From Nitrospira moscoviensis (GTDB lineage: Bacteria > Nitrospirota > Nitrospiria > Nitrospirales > Nitrospiraceae), in contig NZ_CP011801.1 in assembly GCF_001273775.1 (NCBI RefSeq), positions 2,706,001-2,770,000 on the forward strand: DNA of 64,000 nucleotides, given 5' to 3'. The first letter of the stretch is position 1; every line of letters begins with the position of its first letter. Below the pieces are notes generated by a model that worked only from the letters and a program-made list of their open reading frames with translations, did no database searches and had not been told where the DNA came from. The position numbers were made by a program, and so were the translations under genes. This document shows, piece after piece, positions 9,557 through 18,296 of this stretch.

Positions 9557-10759
9557 CTAATACCGGAACCTCGCCGCCGGCCTATCACCCTGTACGTGGT
9601 ACACCTGCCCTCCGTGCAGAAAGGTTTGCATCGCGCTGAGCTCGTACAGATCCTCGTCGCCCGGCCGCTGTTCTTCGTGCACTTCCGCCCGCTGGGTGTC
9701 CGGATCGAAGCGCCCCCAGATATGGCGATCGAGCGGCGCGAGGAGAACATCCACCCGTCCTTGGACCGCGGCGGGGACCACATCGGTCAATCGATCGGAC
9801 CCCTGTCCGGTATTGAGCGCCTCCTGAATGCGGGCCATGGCCCGCCGGCGCGCCTCCGCCAACCGCGACTCCATCAGCCCCCAGGCCTCCCGGTGCAGCT
9901 CTTCGTCCCGCTTGTCTTTCGGATTGCCCGTGATCTGTTCCGCGGCGATGGCGCCGTACCGGCTCAGATTCCGGTAGAGGGGCAGGAGATAATCGACCCC
10001 GGCCAGGACCAGCGGCTCCCGCCGGTCGCGCAACACGTCGCACAGGGCGCGGTCGACCGCGCGAAAATATCGTTCCACGTCGGCGGTGGAGGCGTCGCTG
10101 CTCGAGCCATGGCCGTGAAACAGCGCGGTGCCGCCGCCGCTGCCCGTTCCTCTGCCGCCCTTGGGGGCGATGGCCTCGAATTGCAATTGTGTTTCCCGCC
10201 GCTCGTAGCCGGGCGTCTCCGTCATGCTTGCCGGCGCACCAGGAAGATCGAGCCGGGCCACCGCATGCTTCGTACAGCGCAGCAGGCGGCACCCCTGCTG
10301 GCTCAGCGCCAGCAGATAAAACCGCTCGTCCTCGATGAAGTAGGGCAAGAGCGGCGCGATATGGAACCGCTCGGTCACGATCACCGACTCGTCGAAGCGG
10401 AGCGGCAGGCGGTACAGGCGGAAGAAGGCGGGCGAAAGAAACAGCGCCAGGCCGTCGCTTTGGAAGCGCCAGAATTGCGCGTCCTCGATCAAGGCGTCGA
10501 GCGGCGCCAACCAAGAACGGACGTCCGCCGCCCGGTGCCCGCGATCGACGAGACTCTGCTCCGCCGTCCGGTGCAGATTCTTCAGCCGGATGGGATCCTG
10601 CCGGGTCTGCGGGCCGGCCCGGTGCGTGGGCATGAAGATGGAGACGCAGGGACCGTCGCGATAGCACACCAGCGCGCGGAAGTCCTCGTGGTTGAGCGGA
10701 TCCTCCGAGCGCACGTGCCAAGGCTCGCGTTCCGCCGGCGATGAAGTCGTGTCGGCCAT
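9557..10759 (-). CDS. baeRF-family protein (bacterial release-factor-like)
   Basis: 400 residues. VSIFMPTHRAG, QDPIRLKNL, FWRFQSDGLALFLSP, RFHIAPLLP and YLLALSQQGCRLL match the N-terminal pattern of the bacterial archaeo-eukaryotic release factor families (baeRF, probably family 3). These resemble the eRF1/Pelota N-terminal domains and are thought to act on stalled ribosomes or RNA, but no biochemical role is established. No signal peptide is seen, so it is cytoplasmic. The ATG follows a 9 bp-unit repeat array at a distance of 6 bp with no Shine-Dalgarno sequence. Confidence 0.75.
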   Translation of the reverse strand: MADTTSSPAEREPWHVRSEDPLNHEDFRALVCYRDGPCVSIFMPTHRAGPQTRQDPIRLKNLHRTAEQSLVDRGHRAADVRSWLAPLDALIEDAQFWRFQSDGLALFLSPAFFRLYRLPLRFDESVIVTERFHIAPLLPYFIEDERFYLLALSQQGCRLLRCTKHAVARLDLPGAPASMTETPGYERRETQLQFEAIAPKGGRGTGSGGGTALFHGHGSSSDASTADVERYFRAVDRALCDVLRDRREPLVLAGVDYLLPLYRNLSRYGAIAAEQITGNPKDKRDEELHREAWGLMESRLAEARRRAMARIQEALNTGQGSDRLTDVVPAAVQGRVDVLLAPLDRHIWGRFDPDTQRAEVHEEQRPGDEDLYELSAMQTFLHGGQVYHVQGDRPAARFRY

Positions 10760-10765
10760 AGGTTT

Positions 10766-10889
10766 TCTGGTCTGTCTGGTCTGTCTGGTCTGTCTGGTCT
10801 GTCTGGTCTGTCTGGTCTGTCTGGTCTATCTGGTCTGTCTGGTCTGTCTGGTTTGTCTGGTTTGTTTGGTCTATTTGGTTTGTTTGGTC
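10766..10889. repeat. 9 bp-unit repeat element, copy A (direct arm only)
   Basis: About 14 head-to-tail units of TCTGGTCTG with late drift to TTTGGTCTA / TTTGGTTTG. This copy has no inverted right arm, unlike most others. It lies between the start codon of the baeRF gene and the stop codon of the cupin gene, both minus strand. Read as protein it gives CLVCLV..., which is an artefact. Confidence 0.95.
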
Positions 10890-10922
10890 ACTCGCCCCGC
10901 ATCACGCATCACGCCTCACGGG

Positions 10923-11351
10923 TCACTTTCCGCTCGCCGCCGCGTCCGCCAGCATCGCCGTCGTCTTGCCGTCGAAGTGGTCGTCCTTGTCCGCTTCCGC
11001 CTCCTGCTTGGTGCGATGCACCGTGCCGTCTTTGTGCTCGGGCGGGCTATAAAGGGTATAGAGCTTCAACGGTTCGTCCTTGCCGGTATTGATGACGTTG
11101 TGTCTCGTGCCGGCCGGAATGACGAGCGCGCTGCCGTCTCGGACCGGATAGTCCTTGCCGTTCAGGCGCGCGGCGCCGCGTCCCGCTTCCACGCGAATGA
11201 ATTGATCCAGCCCGTGCGTCTCTTCGCCGATTTCCTCGCCGGGCTTCAGGCTCATGAGCACGAGTTGGCTGTGCTCGGCCGTAAACAGCACTTTGCGGAA
11301 GTTGTCGTTCTTGACCGTGGCCTCTTCGATGTCCGTGAGGTAATGATCCAT
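10923..11351 (-). CDS. Cupin protein from internal start (alternative reading of the same frame)
   Basis: Met at 11351 starts MDHYLTDIEEATVKNDNFRK, the usual N-terminus of stand-alone small cupins of 130-145 residues. It is preceded by GAAGGAGGCGACG, with GGAGG 6 nt from ATG, better than the upstream start. The metal-ligand residues of a cupin are recognisable in the first motif (GEEIGEETHGLDQF) and second (PAGTRHNV). Small cupins of this type are common beside stress genes; no substrate is known. The product would lack a signal peptide and be cytoplasmic, whereas the fused form would be exported. Confidence 0.65.
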   Translation of the reverse strand: MDHYLTDIEEATVKNDNFRKVLFTAEHSQLVLMSLKPGEEIGEETHGLDQFIRVEAGRGAARLNGKDYPVRDGSALVIPAGTRHNVINTGKDEPLKLYTLYSPPEHKDGTVHRTKQEAEADKDDHFDGKTTAMLADAAASGK

Positions 11352-11804
11352 CGTCGCCTCCTTCGTGGTCTGAGATCCGCTCCGGCGCGCCTGCGCCCCC
11401 TCCGGCTCTCCCGGCCTCCAGTCGGCCGACGGGGCGGTGGCCGGATAGCCGGCGGCGCGGCTCAACCAGACGATGGCCGACTGCACGTCTTCCCGCGCCT
11501 CGCCGAGGCGGCCCTCGCGGCCTTGCACGGCCGCTTCCCGCAGCGCATGGATCCCTTGCGCGACGCGATGGCCGGGATTCCCGCCACCGGCTTGGACCGC
11601 CGCCTGCAGCGCGCGATCGGCCTGCTCCAGGAAACGCCGGCCGTCCCCGGTCGCGCCCGCCGCCTCCGCCTGTTTGGCGAACCGCAGCGCTTCCATGATA
11701 CTCGCGGAACCCTCCCCCCGTTCTTGCGCGGCCCGGAGGTCTTGAGGCGACGACAACGCGACCGCCGCCAGAAGCGCCAGCAGGCCATATGTCAGGCTGG
11801 CCAT
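10923..11804 (-). CDS. SmbP-like helical domain fused in frame to a cupin domain
   Basis: 293 residues from the ATG at 11804 (GAGGA ribosome site). Residues 1-25 look like a signal peptide. Residues about 30-130 are helix-forming Ala/Glu/Gln-rich repeats similar in layout to the small metal-binding protein SmbP, but with few histidines. Residues about 152-293 are a cupin (THGLDQFIRVEAGRG, VIPAGTRHNVINTG). No stop codon separates the two parts. The cupin half has its own start and strong ribosome site (see next entry), so this may be two genes joined by loss of a stop codon, or one protein with a shorter internal product. Confidence 0.6.
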   Translation of the reverse strand: MASLTYGLLALLAAVALSSPQDLRAAQERGEGSASIMEALRFAKQAEAAGATGDGRRFLEQADRALQAAVQAGGGNPGHRVAQGIHALREAAVQGREGRLGEAREDVQSAIVWLSRAAGYPATAPSADWRPGEPEGAQARRSGSQTTKEATMDHYLTDIEEATVKNDNFRKVLFTAEHSQLVLMSLKPGEEIGEETHGLDQFIRVEAGRGAARLNGKDYPVRDGSALVIPAGTRHNVINTGKDEPLKLYTLYSPPEHKDGTVHRTKQEAEADKDDHFDGKTTAMLADAAASGK

Positions 11805-11912
11805 GAGATCCTCATGCAGACGTTGTTCATCATCACTGATCACCCTTCACCCGCCATCCTTCCCCCTCACCTTCGCCTCTCCCCCGTGATGTGGGGAGGG
11901 CAGAGTGAGGGA

Positions 11913-12335
11913 CTACTGCCATCCCGCGACTTCGTACCCGCGCTCGTGCAGGCAACGCGTGACGATGTTGACATGCGTCTGGCTGGGTCCCGACGAACCC
12001 CAGCTGAAGAGGCTCGAGATGAGGCCCCACACGGCGCCGCTGGCTGCGCCGATCGCCGAGCCGATGCCCGCGGAACCGGTGATCGCTCCCCCGACGGCGC
12101 CGCTCGCCGCGCCGGCTCCGGCGCCGACCGCCGTGCCCGTTGCGACTCGTCCGGCCCGGCCCGTCCCCTCCTCCGCTCCCGCCTCCTCGGCAAACTCCCG
12201 GCAGGCTTCGATGTCGTGCTTCGCCGTCTCCTTGCCCACCGACTGCAAATGCGCGTTGGGATACAACACCGGCTCGGCGGTGGAACAGGCGGCGAGCAGT
12301 GACAACACAATAATCATGTACGACTTTGTCGGCAT
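11913..12335 (-). CDS. Glycine-zipper lipoprotein
   Basis: 140 residues. The N-terminus ends in a lipobox (SLLAACST), so Cys17 is the likely lipidation site. The centre (ATGTAVGAGAGAASGAVGGA) is a glycine-zipper membrane segment like those of SlyB/Pcp-type outer-membrane lipoproteins. The C-terminal RCLHERGYEVAGW resembles the tail of many small proteobacterial lipoproteins. A role in envelope integrity is likely but unproven. The start is uncertain: a second Met at 12317 begins just before the hydrophobic stretch and neither has a clear ribosome site. Confidence 0.75.
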   Translation of the reverse strand: MPTKSYMIIVLSLLAACSTAEPVLYPNAHLQSVGKETAKHDIEACREFAEEAGAEEGTGRAGRVATGTAVGAGAGAASGAVGGAITGSAGIGSAIGAASGAVWGLISSLFSWGSSGPSQTHVNIVTRCLHERGYEVAGWQ

Positions 12336-12341
12336 TTGTTG

Positions 12342-12451
12342 GGTCTGTCTGGTCTGTCTGGTCTATTTGGTCTGTCTCGTCTATCTGGTCTGTCTGGTTT
12401 CTTTTGTTTATCGCACCAGATAGACCAGAGAGACCACGCACCAGATAGACC
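12342..12451. repeat. 9 bp-unit repeat element, copy B (palindromic)
   Basis: Left arm GGTCTGTCTGGTCTGTCTGG onwards, right arm beginning GCACCAGATAGACCAGAG and ending GCACCAGATAGACC. The right end is 5 bp from the stop codon of the alcohol dehydrogenase gene. The RNA would fold as a long imperfect hairpin on either strand. Confidence 0.9.
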
Positions 12452-12456
12452 TTCTG

Positions 12457-13623
12457 TTACGGCGTCATCACCACTTTGATGCAGTCATCCTGCTTGTGCA
12501 CGAACAGGTCGAACCCCTCGGGAGCGTCTTCAAGCTTCATGCGATGCGTCACGACGAAGCTCGGGTCGATGTCGCCGTTGCGGATGCGATCGAGCAGCGG
12601 CTGAAAGTACCGCTGCACGTGCGTCTGGCCGGTCTTGATCGTGAGCGACCGATTCATCACCGCGCCCACCGGAAATTTGTCGATCACGCCGCCGTACACG
12701 CCGGGCACCGACACGGTGCCGCCGTTGCGGCAGGCCATGATGGCTTGGCGCAGTGCGATGGGCCGGTCCGACTCCAGCATCATCGCCTGCTTGAGCCGGT
12801 CGTAGTAGTAGAGAGGACCCGGCATGTGGGCCTCCAAGCCGACCGCGTCCATGCAGGAGTCGGGACCGCGCCCGCCCGTGAGCTGCATCAGGGTGTCGTA
12901 CACGTCGGTCTCTTCGTAATGGATCGTGTCCGCGCCGCCGTCGCGCGCCATCTGCAGGCGTTCCGGCACGCGGTCGATGGCGATCACCCGCTCGGCGCCG
13001 AGCAGGAAGGCGCTCCGGATCGCGAATTGCCCCACCGGGCCGCAGCCCCAGACGGCCACCGTATCGCCGGACTTGATGTCGCACTGTTCGGCCGCCATGT
13101 ATCCGGTGGGGAAAATGTCGGAGAGAAACAGCACTTGTTCGTCCGTAAAGCCGTTGTCGATCTTGATCGTCCCGACATCGGCGAACGGCACCCGCGCGTA
13201 CTCCGCCTGACCGCCGGCGAAGCCGCCGGTCAGATGGGAATAGCCGAAGATGCCGGCCGGCGAGTGGCCGAACAGCTTTTCCGCCATCCAGGCGTTGGGA
13301 TTGGAGTTCTCGCAGAGCGAGTACAGCTCTTTCTTGCAGAAGAAACAGCGGCCGCACGAGATGGGAAAGGCGACGACGACGCGGTCGCCGACGCGGCGGT
13401 TCTTGACATCGGGGCCGACTTCGACGATTTCGCCCATGAACTCGTGCCCCATGATGTCGCCCGGCTCCATCGTCGGCACGAAGCCGTTGTATAAATGGAG
13501 ATCCGATCCGCAGATCGCCGTGGAGCTGATTTTGACGATCGCGTCCCGTTTGTTGAGGATCTTGGGATCCGGCACATCCACGACCCGCACGTCTTGTGTG
13601 CCGTACCAGCAGTTGGCTTTCAT
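12457..13623 (-). CDS. Zinc-dependent alcohol dehydrogenase / formaldehyde dehydrogenase-like
   Basis: 388 residues from ATG 13623 with GGAGG 4 nt upstream; a longer frame runs backward into the repeat element and is not real. The catalytic zinc ligands are in CGSDLH and GHEFMGEI, and the structural zinc cysteines in [15 protein letters not shown]. The Rossmann signature GCGPVGQFA binds NAD(P). FGYSHLTGG and the C-terminal [11 protein letters not shown] place it with the formaldehyde dehydrogenase-like long MDR group, cytoplasmic. The substrate is not determinable. It stands alone, bounded on both sides by 9 bp-unit repeats. Confidence 0.9.
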   Translation of the reverse strand: MKANCWYGTQDVRVVDVPDPKILNKRDAIVKISSTAICGSDLHLYNGFVPTMEPGDIMGHEFMGEIVEVGPDVKNRRVGDRVVVAFPISCGRCFFCKKELYSLCENSNPNAWMAEKLFGHSPAGIFGYSHLTGGFAGGQAEYARVPFADVGTIKIDNGFTDEQVLFLSDIFPTGYMAAEQCDIKSGDTVAVWGCGPVGQFAIRSAFLLGAERVIAIDRVPERLQMARDGGADTIHYEETDVYDTLMQLTGGRGPDSCMDAVGLEAHMPGPLYYYDRLKQAMMLESDRPIALRQAIMACRNGGTVSVPGVYGGVIDKFPVGAVMNRSLTIKTGQTHVQRYFQPLLDRIRNGDIDPSFVVTHRMKLEDAPEGFDLFVHKQDDCIKVVMTP

Positions 13624-13632
13624 TATTCCTCC

Positions 13633-13710
13633 GGTCTGGTCTGTCTCGTCTGTCTGGTCTGTCTGGTCTAAGACGAAATAGACCAGATAGACGAAATAGA
13701 CGAGATAGAC
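13633..13710. repeat. 9 bp-unit repeat element, copy C (palindromic)
   Basis: Short copy: left arm TCTGGTCTGTCTCGTCTG..., right arm AGACGAAATAGACCAGATAG... It ends 2 bp before the stop codon of the SRPBCC gene and begins 9 bp from the alcohol dehydrogenase start, leaving room only for that gene's ribosome site. Confidence 0.9.
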
Positions 13711-13712
13711 CT

Positions 13713-14702
13713 TCAGCGCCTTACGGCGCTGTCGTACTTCCACGACGTGCTCTCGGTCCGGCCGGCCGGCTGGCCTTCGGTGGTGATGATTTCGCCGGCC
13801 TCCATGACTTGCTTGAAGCGGCGCAGATCCATCTTCACCGTTTGGGTCGGATCTTGGCCGAACCAGGCGGCGACGGCGGCACCGACCGTCCCGAAGGGCG
13901 GGCGGTACTCCATTTCGACCGTGACGAACGTGCCGCGATCGCCCGGCGCCGATTCGAACCGCACCGACCCGGCATGGTCCACGTCGGCTCCTTCCACCGA
14001 CCGCCAGGCGATGGCTTCATTCGGCCGGTCGTCGGTGATCTCGGCGTCCCATGCGACGGTGGAGCCGGCCGGTCCCTTCGCCGTCCAATGCGATCGGCGG
14101 TCTCCGGTCACCTCGACCGATTCCAGATGCGGCATGAATCGCGGCAGATTCGAGAAGTCCCGCCAAAAGCGGTACAGGTCTTCGGGTGCGCGGTTGACGG
14201 CCAGCGTCGCCGTGATCGGAATCACGCCGTTTCTCGTCCGGACGCCGCGGCTCAGCTGCTGCGCGCCGACGACGTCCAACAGCGCCGCGCCGGCCACGGC
14301 GGCGGCGGCGGCCGACAGGCGGCGGCGGTCCGCCTCGCGGGAAAAGAAGGCGGCGCCCAGGCACGCGAGGTCGAGCGCATCGCCGCCCGCGCGGGCCCAC
14401 ATGCCCGCTGCCGGTTTGCCCGGCGCGAGGATGCCGATGCCGCTCGCAATCTCGCGCAGACCCATGAGGCGGATCACCGTCCGGTATTCCGGACTCACGC
14501 CGAGCATCGCCGCCACACGCCGGGGCGCCATCAGCTCCGCCAGCCCCAGCCCGATCCCAAACCATCCCATGCCGGTGGCCAGCCGCTCCTCTTGCGCCGG
14601 ACGGCCGTTCGACGACGCGCCGTTGCGCTCCGGATAGCTGCGGGGCTCGTGACTCGACGGGCGGCGGGCGGACGAGGCCCGGACGGCTGTGTGGGGCCTC
14701 AT
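13713..14702 (-). CDS. SRPBCC (cyclase/dehydrase) protein with hydrophobic N-terminal region
   Basis: 329 residues. Residues about 40-150 contain hydrophobic stretches ([34 protein letters not shown]) that may be membrane segments. Residues about 165-310 are an SRPBCC / polyketide-cyclase-like domain: [50 protein letters not shown] and [10 protein letters not shown] are typical of the family. These domains bind hydrophobic ligands; the ligand here is unknown. The ATG starts 2 nt after the TAG of the TIGR03067 lipoprotein gene, so the two are translationally linked. Confidence 0.85.
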   Translation of the reverse strand: MRPHTAVRASSARRPSSHEPRSYPERNGASSNGRPAQEERLATGMGWFGIGLGLAELMAPRRVAAMLGVSPEYRTVIRLMGLREIASGIGILAPGKPAAGMWARAGGDALDLACLGAAFFSREADRRRLSAAAAAVAGAALLDVVGAQQLSRGVRTRNGVIPITATLAVNRAPEDLYRFWRDFSNLPRFMPHLESVEVTGDRRSHWTAKGPAGSTVAWDAEITDDRPNEAIAWRSVEGADVDHAGSVRFESAPGDRGTFVTVEMEYRPPFGTVGAAVAAWFGQDPTQTVKMDLRRFKQVMEAGEIITTEGQPAGRTESTSWKYDSAVRR

Positions 14703-14704
14703 CC

Positions 14705-15166
14705 CTACCCTCGCTGCGCCGGCTCGGTTTTCGCCAGCACGAACATCTGTTGCTGTTCGCCGGTCTTGAACTCCGTCGGCGGCTTGCCGTCCGGCAGGGC
14801 GTAGACCAGCTTGACCTTATCTTTGTCGGCCTCGATCAATCCTTTCGTGACCACCCCGGTTTGGGGCGCTTGGGTGCTCGTCATCGTGATCTCCCAGGGC
14901 TTCCGCTTCGTCTCGAGGGTATAGGTCGCCGCGAAGGTTTCCTTCCGCTCCTTATCATACGCGGTGATCGTGCTCTCGCCGATGGTAATGACGGCGTCGT
15001 CCAGTTCTTTCGGATCGATCGCGGCTCCGTTGCGCTCGCCGCTGACGATGCGATATTCGCCGGTCAGCTTGGCCTTCGGTTGCTCACTCGATTGATTGGT
15101 GCACGCCGGGACGCCGATCAGAACGAGCGCCAAGGCGAGACGGGCGTATATATGTGTACGAATCAT
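14705..15166 (-). CDS. TIGR03067-domain lipoprotein
   Basis: 153 residues from ATG 15166, preceded by GGAGAGGAGCCAC. The signal ends in a lipobox (VLIGVPACTN), so Cys22 is the likely lipid anchor. KLTGEYRIVSGERNGAAI and the following beta-strand repeats match the TIGR03067 family, best known from planctomycetes, whose function is unknown. It would sit in the periplasm as a lipoprotein. The frame remains open upstream through the repeat element, but that extension is repeat translation and is rejected. Confidence 0.8.
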   Translation of the reverse strand: MIRTHIYARLALALVLIGVPACTNQSSEQPKAKLTGEYRIVSGERNGAAIDPKELDDAVITIGESTITAYDKERKETFAATYTLETKRKPWEITMTSTQAPQTGVVTKGLIEADKDKVKLVYALPDGKPPTEFKTGEQQQMFVLAKTEPAQRG

Positions 15167-15179
15167 GTGGCTCCTCTCC

Positions 15180-15320
15180 GGTCTAGTCTGGTCTGTCTGG
15201 TCGGTCTGGTCGGTTTGGTCTGTCTGGTCAGTTCGGTCTCTGGTCTGTCTGGTCTTCGGACAAGAAAGACTAGATAGACCACGCACTAGACAGACTAGAC
15301 AGACATCGCACCAGATAGAC
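15180..15320. repeat. 9 bp-unit repeat element, copy D (palindromic)
   Basis: About 140 bp, the longest copy. Left arm units are TCTGGTCTG/TCTGGTCGG; the turn is at TCTTCGGACAAGA; the right arm includes GACTAGATAGACC and ends GCACCAGATAGACG. It ends 13 bp from the stop codon of the DUF2630 gene. Confidence 0.9.
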
Positions 15321-15333
15321 GCTTCTGACGCCT

Positions 15334-15579
15334 CTATTGTTCATACTTCTCCACGATCTCCGCCGGCCTCACCTGCGCCCTATCCGGGTCCTGGCCCACC
15401 GTGCGCAGCGCGCGCCGCTGGCGCAGGAGATCCCAGCATTGGTCGAGCTCGACCTGCACGTGGCGCAGCCTGGCGCGGTCTTCCTCGGACAGCGCCTCCT
15501 TGTGCTGGAGGGCATGCTCGTGCGACACCAGCTCTTGAATGCGGTTGAGGACCGATTGATCGGTCGTCGGTTCGGTCAT
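15334..15579 (-). CDS. DUF2630 family protein
   Basis: 81 residues. QELVSHEHALQ, LRHVQVELDQCWDLLRQRRA and the ending DPDRAQVRPAEIVEKYEQ match DUF2630, a small helical, probably cytoplasmic family of unknown function found in actinobacteria and Nitrospira. The true start is ATG 15579; the open frame continues far upstream antisense to the cytochrome gene. The ATG lies immediately next to repeat copy E, and no Shine-Dalgarno sequence is present. Confidence 0.85.
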   Translation of the reverse strand: MTEPTTDQSVLNRIQELVSHEHALQHKEALSEEDRARLRHVQVELDQCWDLLRQRRALRTVGQDPDRAQVRPAEIVEKYEQ

Positions 15580-15580
15580 G

Positions 15581-15672
15581 GGTCTGTCTAGTCTGTCCGG
15601 TCTATTTGGTCTATCTCGTCTATCTGGTCGTCCACACAAGATAGACCAGACAGACATCGCACCAGATAGACC
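15581..15672. repeat. 9 bp-unit repeat element, copy E (palindromic)
   Basis: Left arm GGTCTGTCTAGTCTGTCC..., right arm AAGATAGACCAGACAGAC and terminal GCACCAGATAGACC. It ends 2 bp before the stop of the diheme cytochrome gene and starts 1 bp from the DUF2630 start codon, filling the entire spacer. Confidence 0.9.
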
Positions 15673-15674
15673 TG

Positions 15675-17135
15675 TTAAAGAGCGCGCATGAATGCGGCCA
15701 AGGCTTTTTTCTCCTCCTGGTCCAACTTCAGCCCGCCGACGATGTTGAAAAATTCGACCGTGTCTTCCAACGTCGGCAACCGCCCATCGTGGAAGTACGG
15801 CGGTGAATCTTTGATGCCGCGCAGGGCAAAGGTCTTGATCGGCCCATCCGCCGCCGCGCCGAACCGTTCGAGATGCAAGTCGTGCATCTGATGGTCGGTG
15901 TAGGAGGGCGGCAGGTGGCAGGCGGCGCACCGGCCCTTGCCGAAGAACACGTCCTCGCCGCGGACTTCGAGCGGCGTGGCTTTCGTCCGGTCCAGCCGGC
16001 CCGTCATCGGATCGAGGTGCGGCGCAGGCGGGAAATCGATCATGTTCTGCATCTGCCCCATGTGCGCGACGAGCACACGATCGATGAGGTTCATCCCTTT
16101 TTTCATCGCGCGGATCGGATCGCCGTTGAAATAGGCCGTGCGCTGCTCGAATTCCGTAAAGTCCTCCACCGAGCGGATCGACCGTTTGGATCCGTGGATC
16201 TGCTGGTTGAACATGCCCCGCAGGCTCGGCGTGTCGAGCCGAAGCCGTTCCAACTGCGGCCGCGTGTCGGGGTTCAAATGGAACTGCGCGGTCGTATGGA
16301 AATTCACGTGGCAGTCGAGGCAGGTGACGCCGAGACTCGGCTTGGCCGATTTGCGGTCGTGCGTCGCGTTGAACTCCTCCTGGGCGAATTGGGTCACCAA
16401 CATCCGCAGCCCGTCCAGTTGCGCCGGCGTGACCAATCCGCGAAACAGCCGGTCGAAATTGTCCGCGTGTAGGACTTCGCCCTGCGACACGTCGCCCAGC
16501 TCCGGGTGGATGGTCAGGAAAATCGGCGGCGGAAATTCGGGGAGCAGGCATTCGGGCAGATCGAAATCCACGTCAAACCGCTCCAGCCGGGGAAACTGCT
16601 TGATCTGGATCTGCGGGAAGACCTGTCCGCCGACGGCGTGCTTGGGGTGCGGCAGCCGATCGAAGCCCGCCGGGAACGCGCGCTTCTTTCGGATGTCGTC
16701 CGGACCCATCTGGGCCAACTGCTCCCACGTCATCCCCGCCGGCAGCCGGACGGCCGGCCCGACGGGCTGCGGCTTGCCCTTGGTCATCGTGACGCCCGGC
16801 GACTGTTTGCACGACAGATCGTACCGCTCCTCCAGGAGCTTCCGCTGTTTCGCCATCACCTCCGGTTTCTCCGCCTGATCCTTCTTCATCACCTGCTCGA
16901 ACGACTTCTGCGGATCTTGTCCGGGCGGGGCTCCGAAGACGTCATAGTAAAAATCCACGCCCTCGAAGCCCTTCTGTTTCGCCTGCTCGATGGAATTCGG
17001 CTGGCTCGTCTGCTGCCGGCCCTCGCTCGTCGGCTGCGCATGGCCGGAGCGGCCCACGGACAGCGCCGCCGCCAGCACGGTCGACATCCCGACCATGGCT
17101 AAGAGCCACATCAGTCGCTTGCGTGGTCTACTCAT
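15675..17135 (-). CDS. Secreted diheme c-type cytochrome (cytochrome c peroxidase-like)
   Basis: 486 residues. A signal peptide (residues 1-33, cleaved near GHAQP) and two CXXCH heme-binding motifs, CLDCH (about residue 274) and CAACH (about residue 403), show a periplasmic diheme cytochrome. The C-terminal half (GEDVFFGKGRCAACHLPP, TFALRGIKDSPPYFHDGR, LEDTVEFFN) is the MauG/cytochrome c peroxidase-type domain. The N-terminal ~230 residues have no family I know. It may reduce peroxide or act as an electron carrier; substrate is unknown. The ribosome site AGGAGAATC precedes ATG. Confidence 0.85.
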   Translation of the reverse strand: MSRPRKRLMWLLAMVGMSTVLAAALSVGRSGHAQPTSEGRQQTSQPNSIEQAKQKGFEGVDFYYDVFGAPPGQDPQKSFEQVMKKDQAEKPEVMAKQRKLLEERYDLSCKQSPGVTMTKGKPQPVGPAVRLPAGMTWEQLAQMGPDDIRKKRAFPAGFDRLPHPKHAVGGQVFPQIQIKQFPRLERFDVDFDLPECLLPEFPPPIFLTIHPELGDVSQGEVLHADNFDRLFRGLVTPAQLDGLRMLVTQFAQEEFNATHDRKSAKPSLGVTCLDCHVNFHTTAQFHLNPDTRPQLERLRLDTPSLRGMFNQQIHGSKRSIRSVEDFTEFEQRTAYFNGDPIRAMKKGMNLIDRVLVAHMGQMQNMIDFPPAPHLDPMTGRLDRTKATPLEVRGEDVFFGKGRCAACHLPPSYTDHQMHDLHLERFGAAADGPIKTFALRGIKDSPPYFHDGRLPTLEDTVEFFNIVGGLKLDQEEKKALAAFMRAL

Positions 17136-17142
17136 GATTCTC

Positions 17143-17272
17143 CTGGTCTGTCTGGTCTGTGTGGTCTGTCTGGTCTATTTGGTCTATCTCGTCTATCTGG
17201 TTTGTTTGGTTTGTCTGGTGTGTTTGGTTTTCGCACAAGATAGACCAGATAGACCGCGCACCAGATAGACCG
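17143..17272. repeat. 9 bp-unit repeat element, copy F (palindromic)
   Basis: Left arm CTGGTCTGTCTGGTCTGTG..., drift to TTTGGTTTG near the turn, right arm GCACAAGATAGACCAGATAG and terminal GCACCAGATAGACC. Its last base touches the stop codon of the SDR gene (17273). Confidence 0.9.
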
Positions 17273-18292
17273 CTATCCCGACCACCGTCGCGGCTGTCCG
17301 CGCAGCACGGAGACGAGGGTCAACCCGAAGAACGCCATGACCGCGCCGGTCAACAGTGGATGCAGCGAAGCCTGCGTATAGACACTCGATTCGGACACGT
17401 AGGGAGCGCGGCCGCCCCGCTCCTTCAGGCCTGCTCCGGGCCTGTAGAGGCCGTTGTCTTGGGGCGCCTGCTCCGGCTGATCGCTCTGCTGCATCCTGAA
17501 CATGGTTTTTTCCATGATCTTGTCGGCGAGCCGGGGGGCGAAGTGGCTGAACATCGCCACCATCTTGCCGGTCCCGCCGGCAAAGACGTCGCGCACCGGA
17601 TGTTCGGCGCAATAGAGAATCGTCGCGGCCGCCACCTCCGGCGCATAGGTGGGCGGGGGAAACATCGGCTCATTGGGAAGATAATTCTTGGCATGCTCCG
17701 CATAGGGGGTATCGATCGAGTACGGCTTGATCAGCGTGACGGAAATCGGCAGCCCGTCGTGCTCCACTTCCATGCGCAGCGCATCCGTGTAAGCCTTCAC
17801 GGCGTGTTTGCTCGCGCTGTAGATGCCCTGGAGCGGGATGGCGCGGTCCGACAGCGTGCTGCCGATATTGATGAGTGCGCCGCCTTCCTTCCGGAGATGC
17901 TCGACCGCGATGCGGGAGCCGTTCACCACGCCCCAGAAATTGGTGTCGAACAAACGGCGCTGATCCTCGATCGACACGTCGACCAACCGCCCATAGATGG
18001 AGACGCCGGCGCAGTTCACCCAGGTATCGATCCGGCCGAACCGGCGGATCGCCTCGTCGGCCACGCGGCGCAGGGCTGCCTCTTCGCCCACGTCCCCGGC
18101 GACAAACGCCGCCTCGCCGTCGGATCCATGGCCTTTGATTTCCTCCGCCAACCGGCGGAGCGCCTCTTGATTGCGCGCCGTCAACACCACGCGGGCCCCC
18201 TGCTTCGCCGCCATACGAGCCGTGACCAGCCCGATGCCGCTCGACGCGCCGGTGATGACGATGACTTGATCCTTGAGGGGTTTGAGATGCAT
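17273..18292 (-). CDS. Short-chain dehydrogenase/reductase with C-terminal membrane segment
   Basis: 339 residues from ATG 18292. The cofactor motif TGASSGIG, NCAGVS and the catalytic YSASK (Tyr and Lys) with upstream Ser (INIGSTLSD) mark a classical SDR using NAD(P)H. After the catalytic domain (to about residue 250) comes an extension ending in a hydrophobic helix (PLLTGAVMAFFGLTLVSVL), so the enzyme is probably tethered to the membrane. Substrate is unknown. The start codon follows repeat copy G by 4 bp without a Shine-Dalgarno sequence; an upstream open frame through the repeat is rejected. Confidence 0.88.
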   Translation of the reverse strand: MHLKPLKDQVIVITGASSGIGLVTARMAAKQGARVVLTARNQEALRRLAEEIKGHGSDGEAAFVAGDVGEEAALRRVADEAIRRFGRIDTWVNCAGVSIYGRLVDVSIEDQRRLFDTNFWGVVNGSRIAVEHLRKEGGALINIGSTLSDRAIPLQGIYSASKHAVKAYTDALRMEVEHDGLPISVTLIKPYSIDTPYAEHAKNYLPNEPMFPPPTYAPEVAAATILYCAEHPVRDVFAGGTGKMVAMFSHFAPRLADKIMEKTMFRMQQSDQPEQAPQDNGLYRPGAGLKERGGRAPYVSESSVYTQASLHPLLTGAVMAFFGLTLVSVLRGQPRRWSG

Positions 18293-18296
18293 GTCT

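Noticed and set aside
10766..10889. Possible CRISPR array
   Set aside because: Units are 9 bp and directly adjacent, with no spacers of 26-50 bp and no cas genes.
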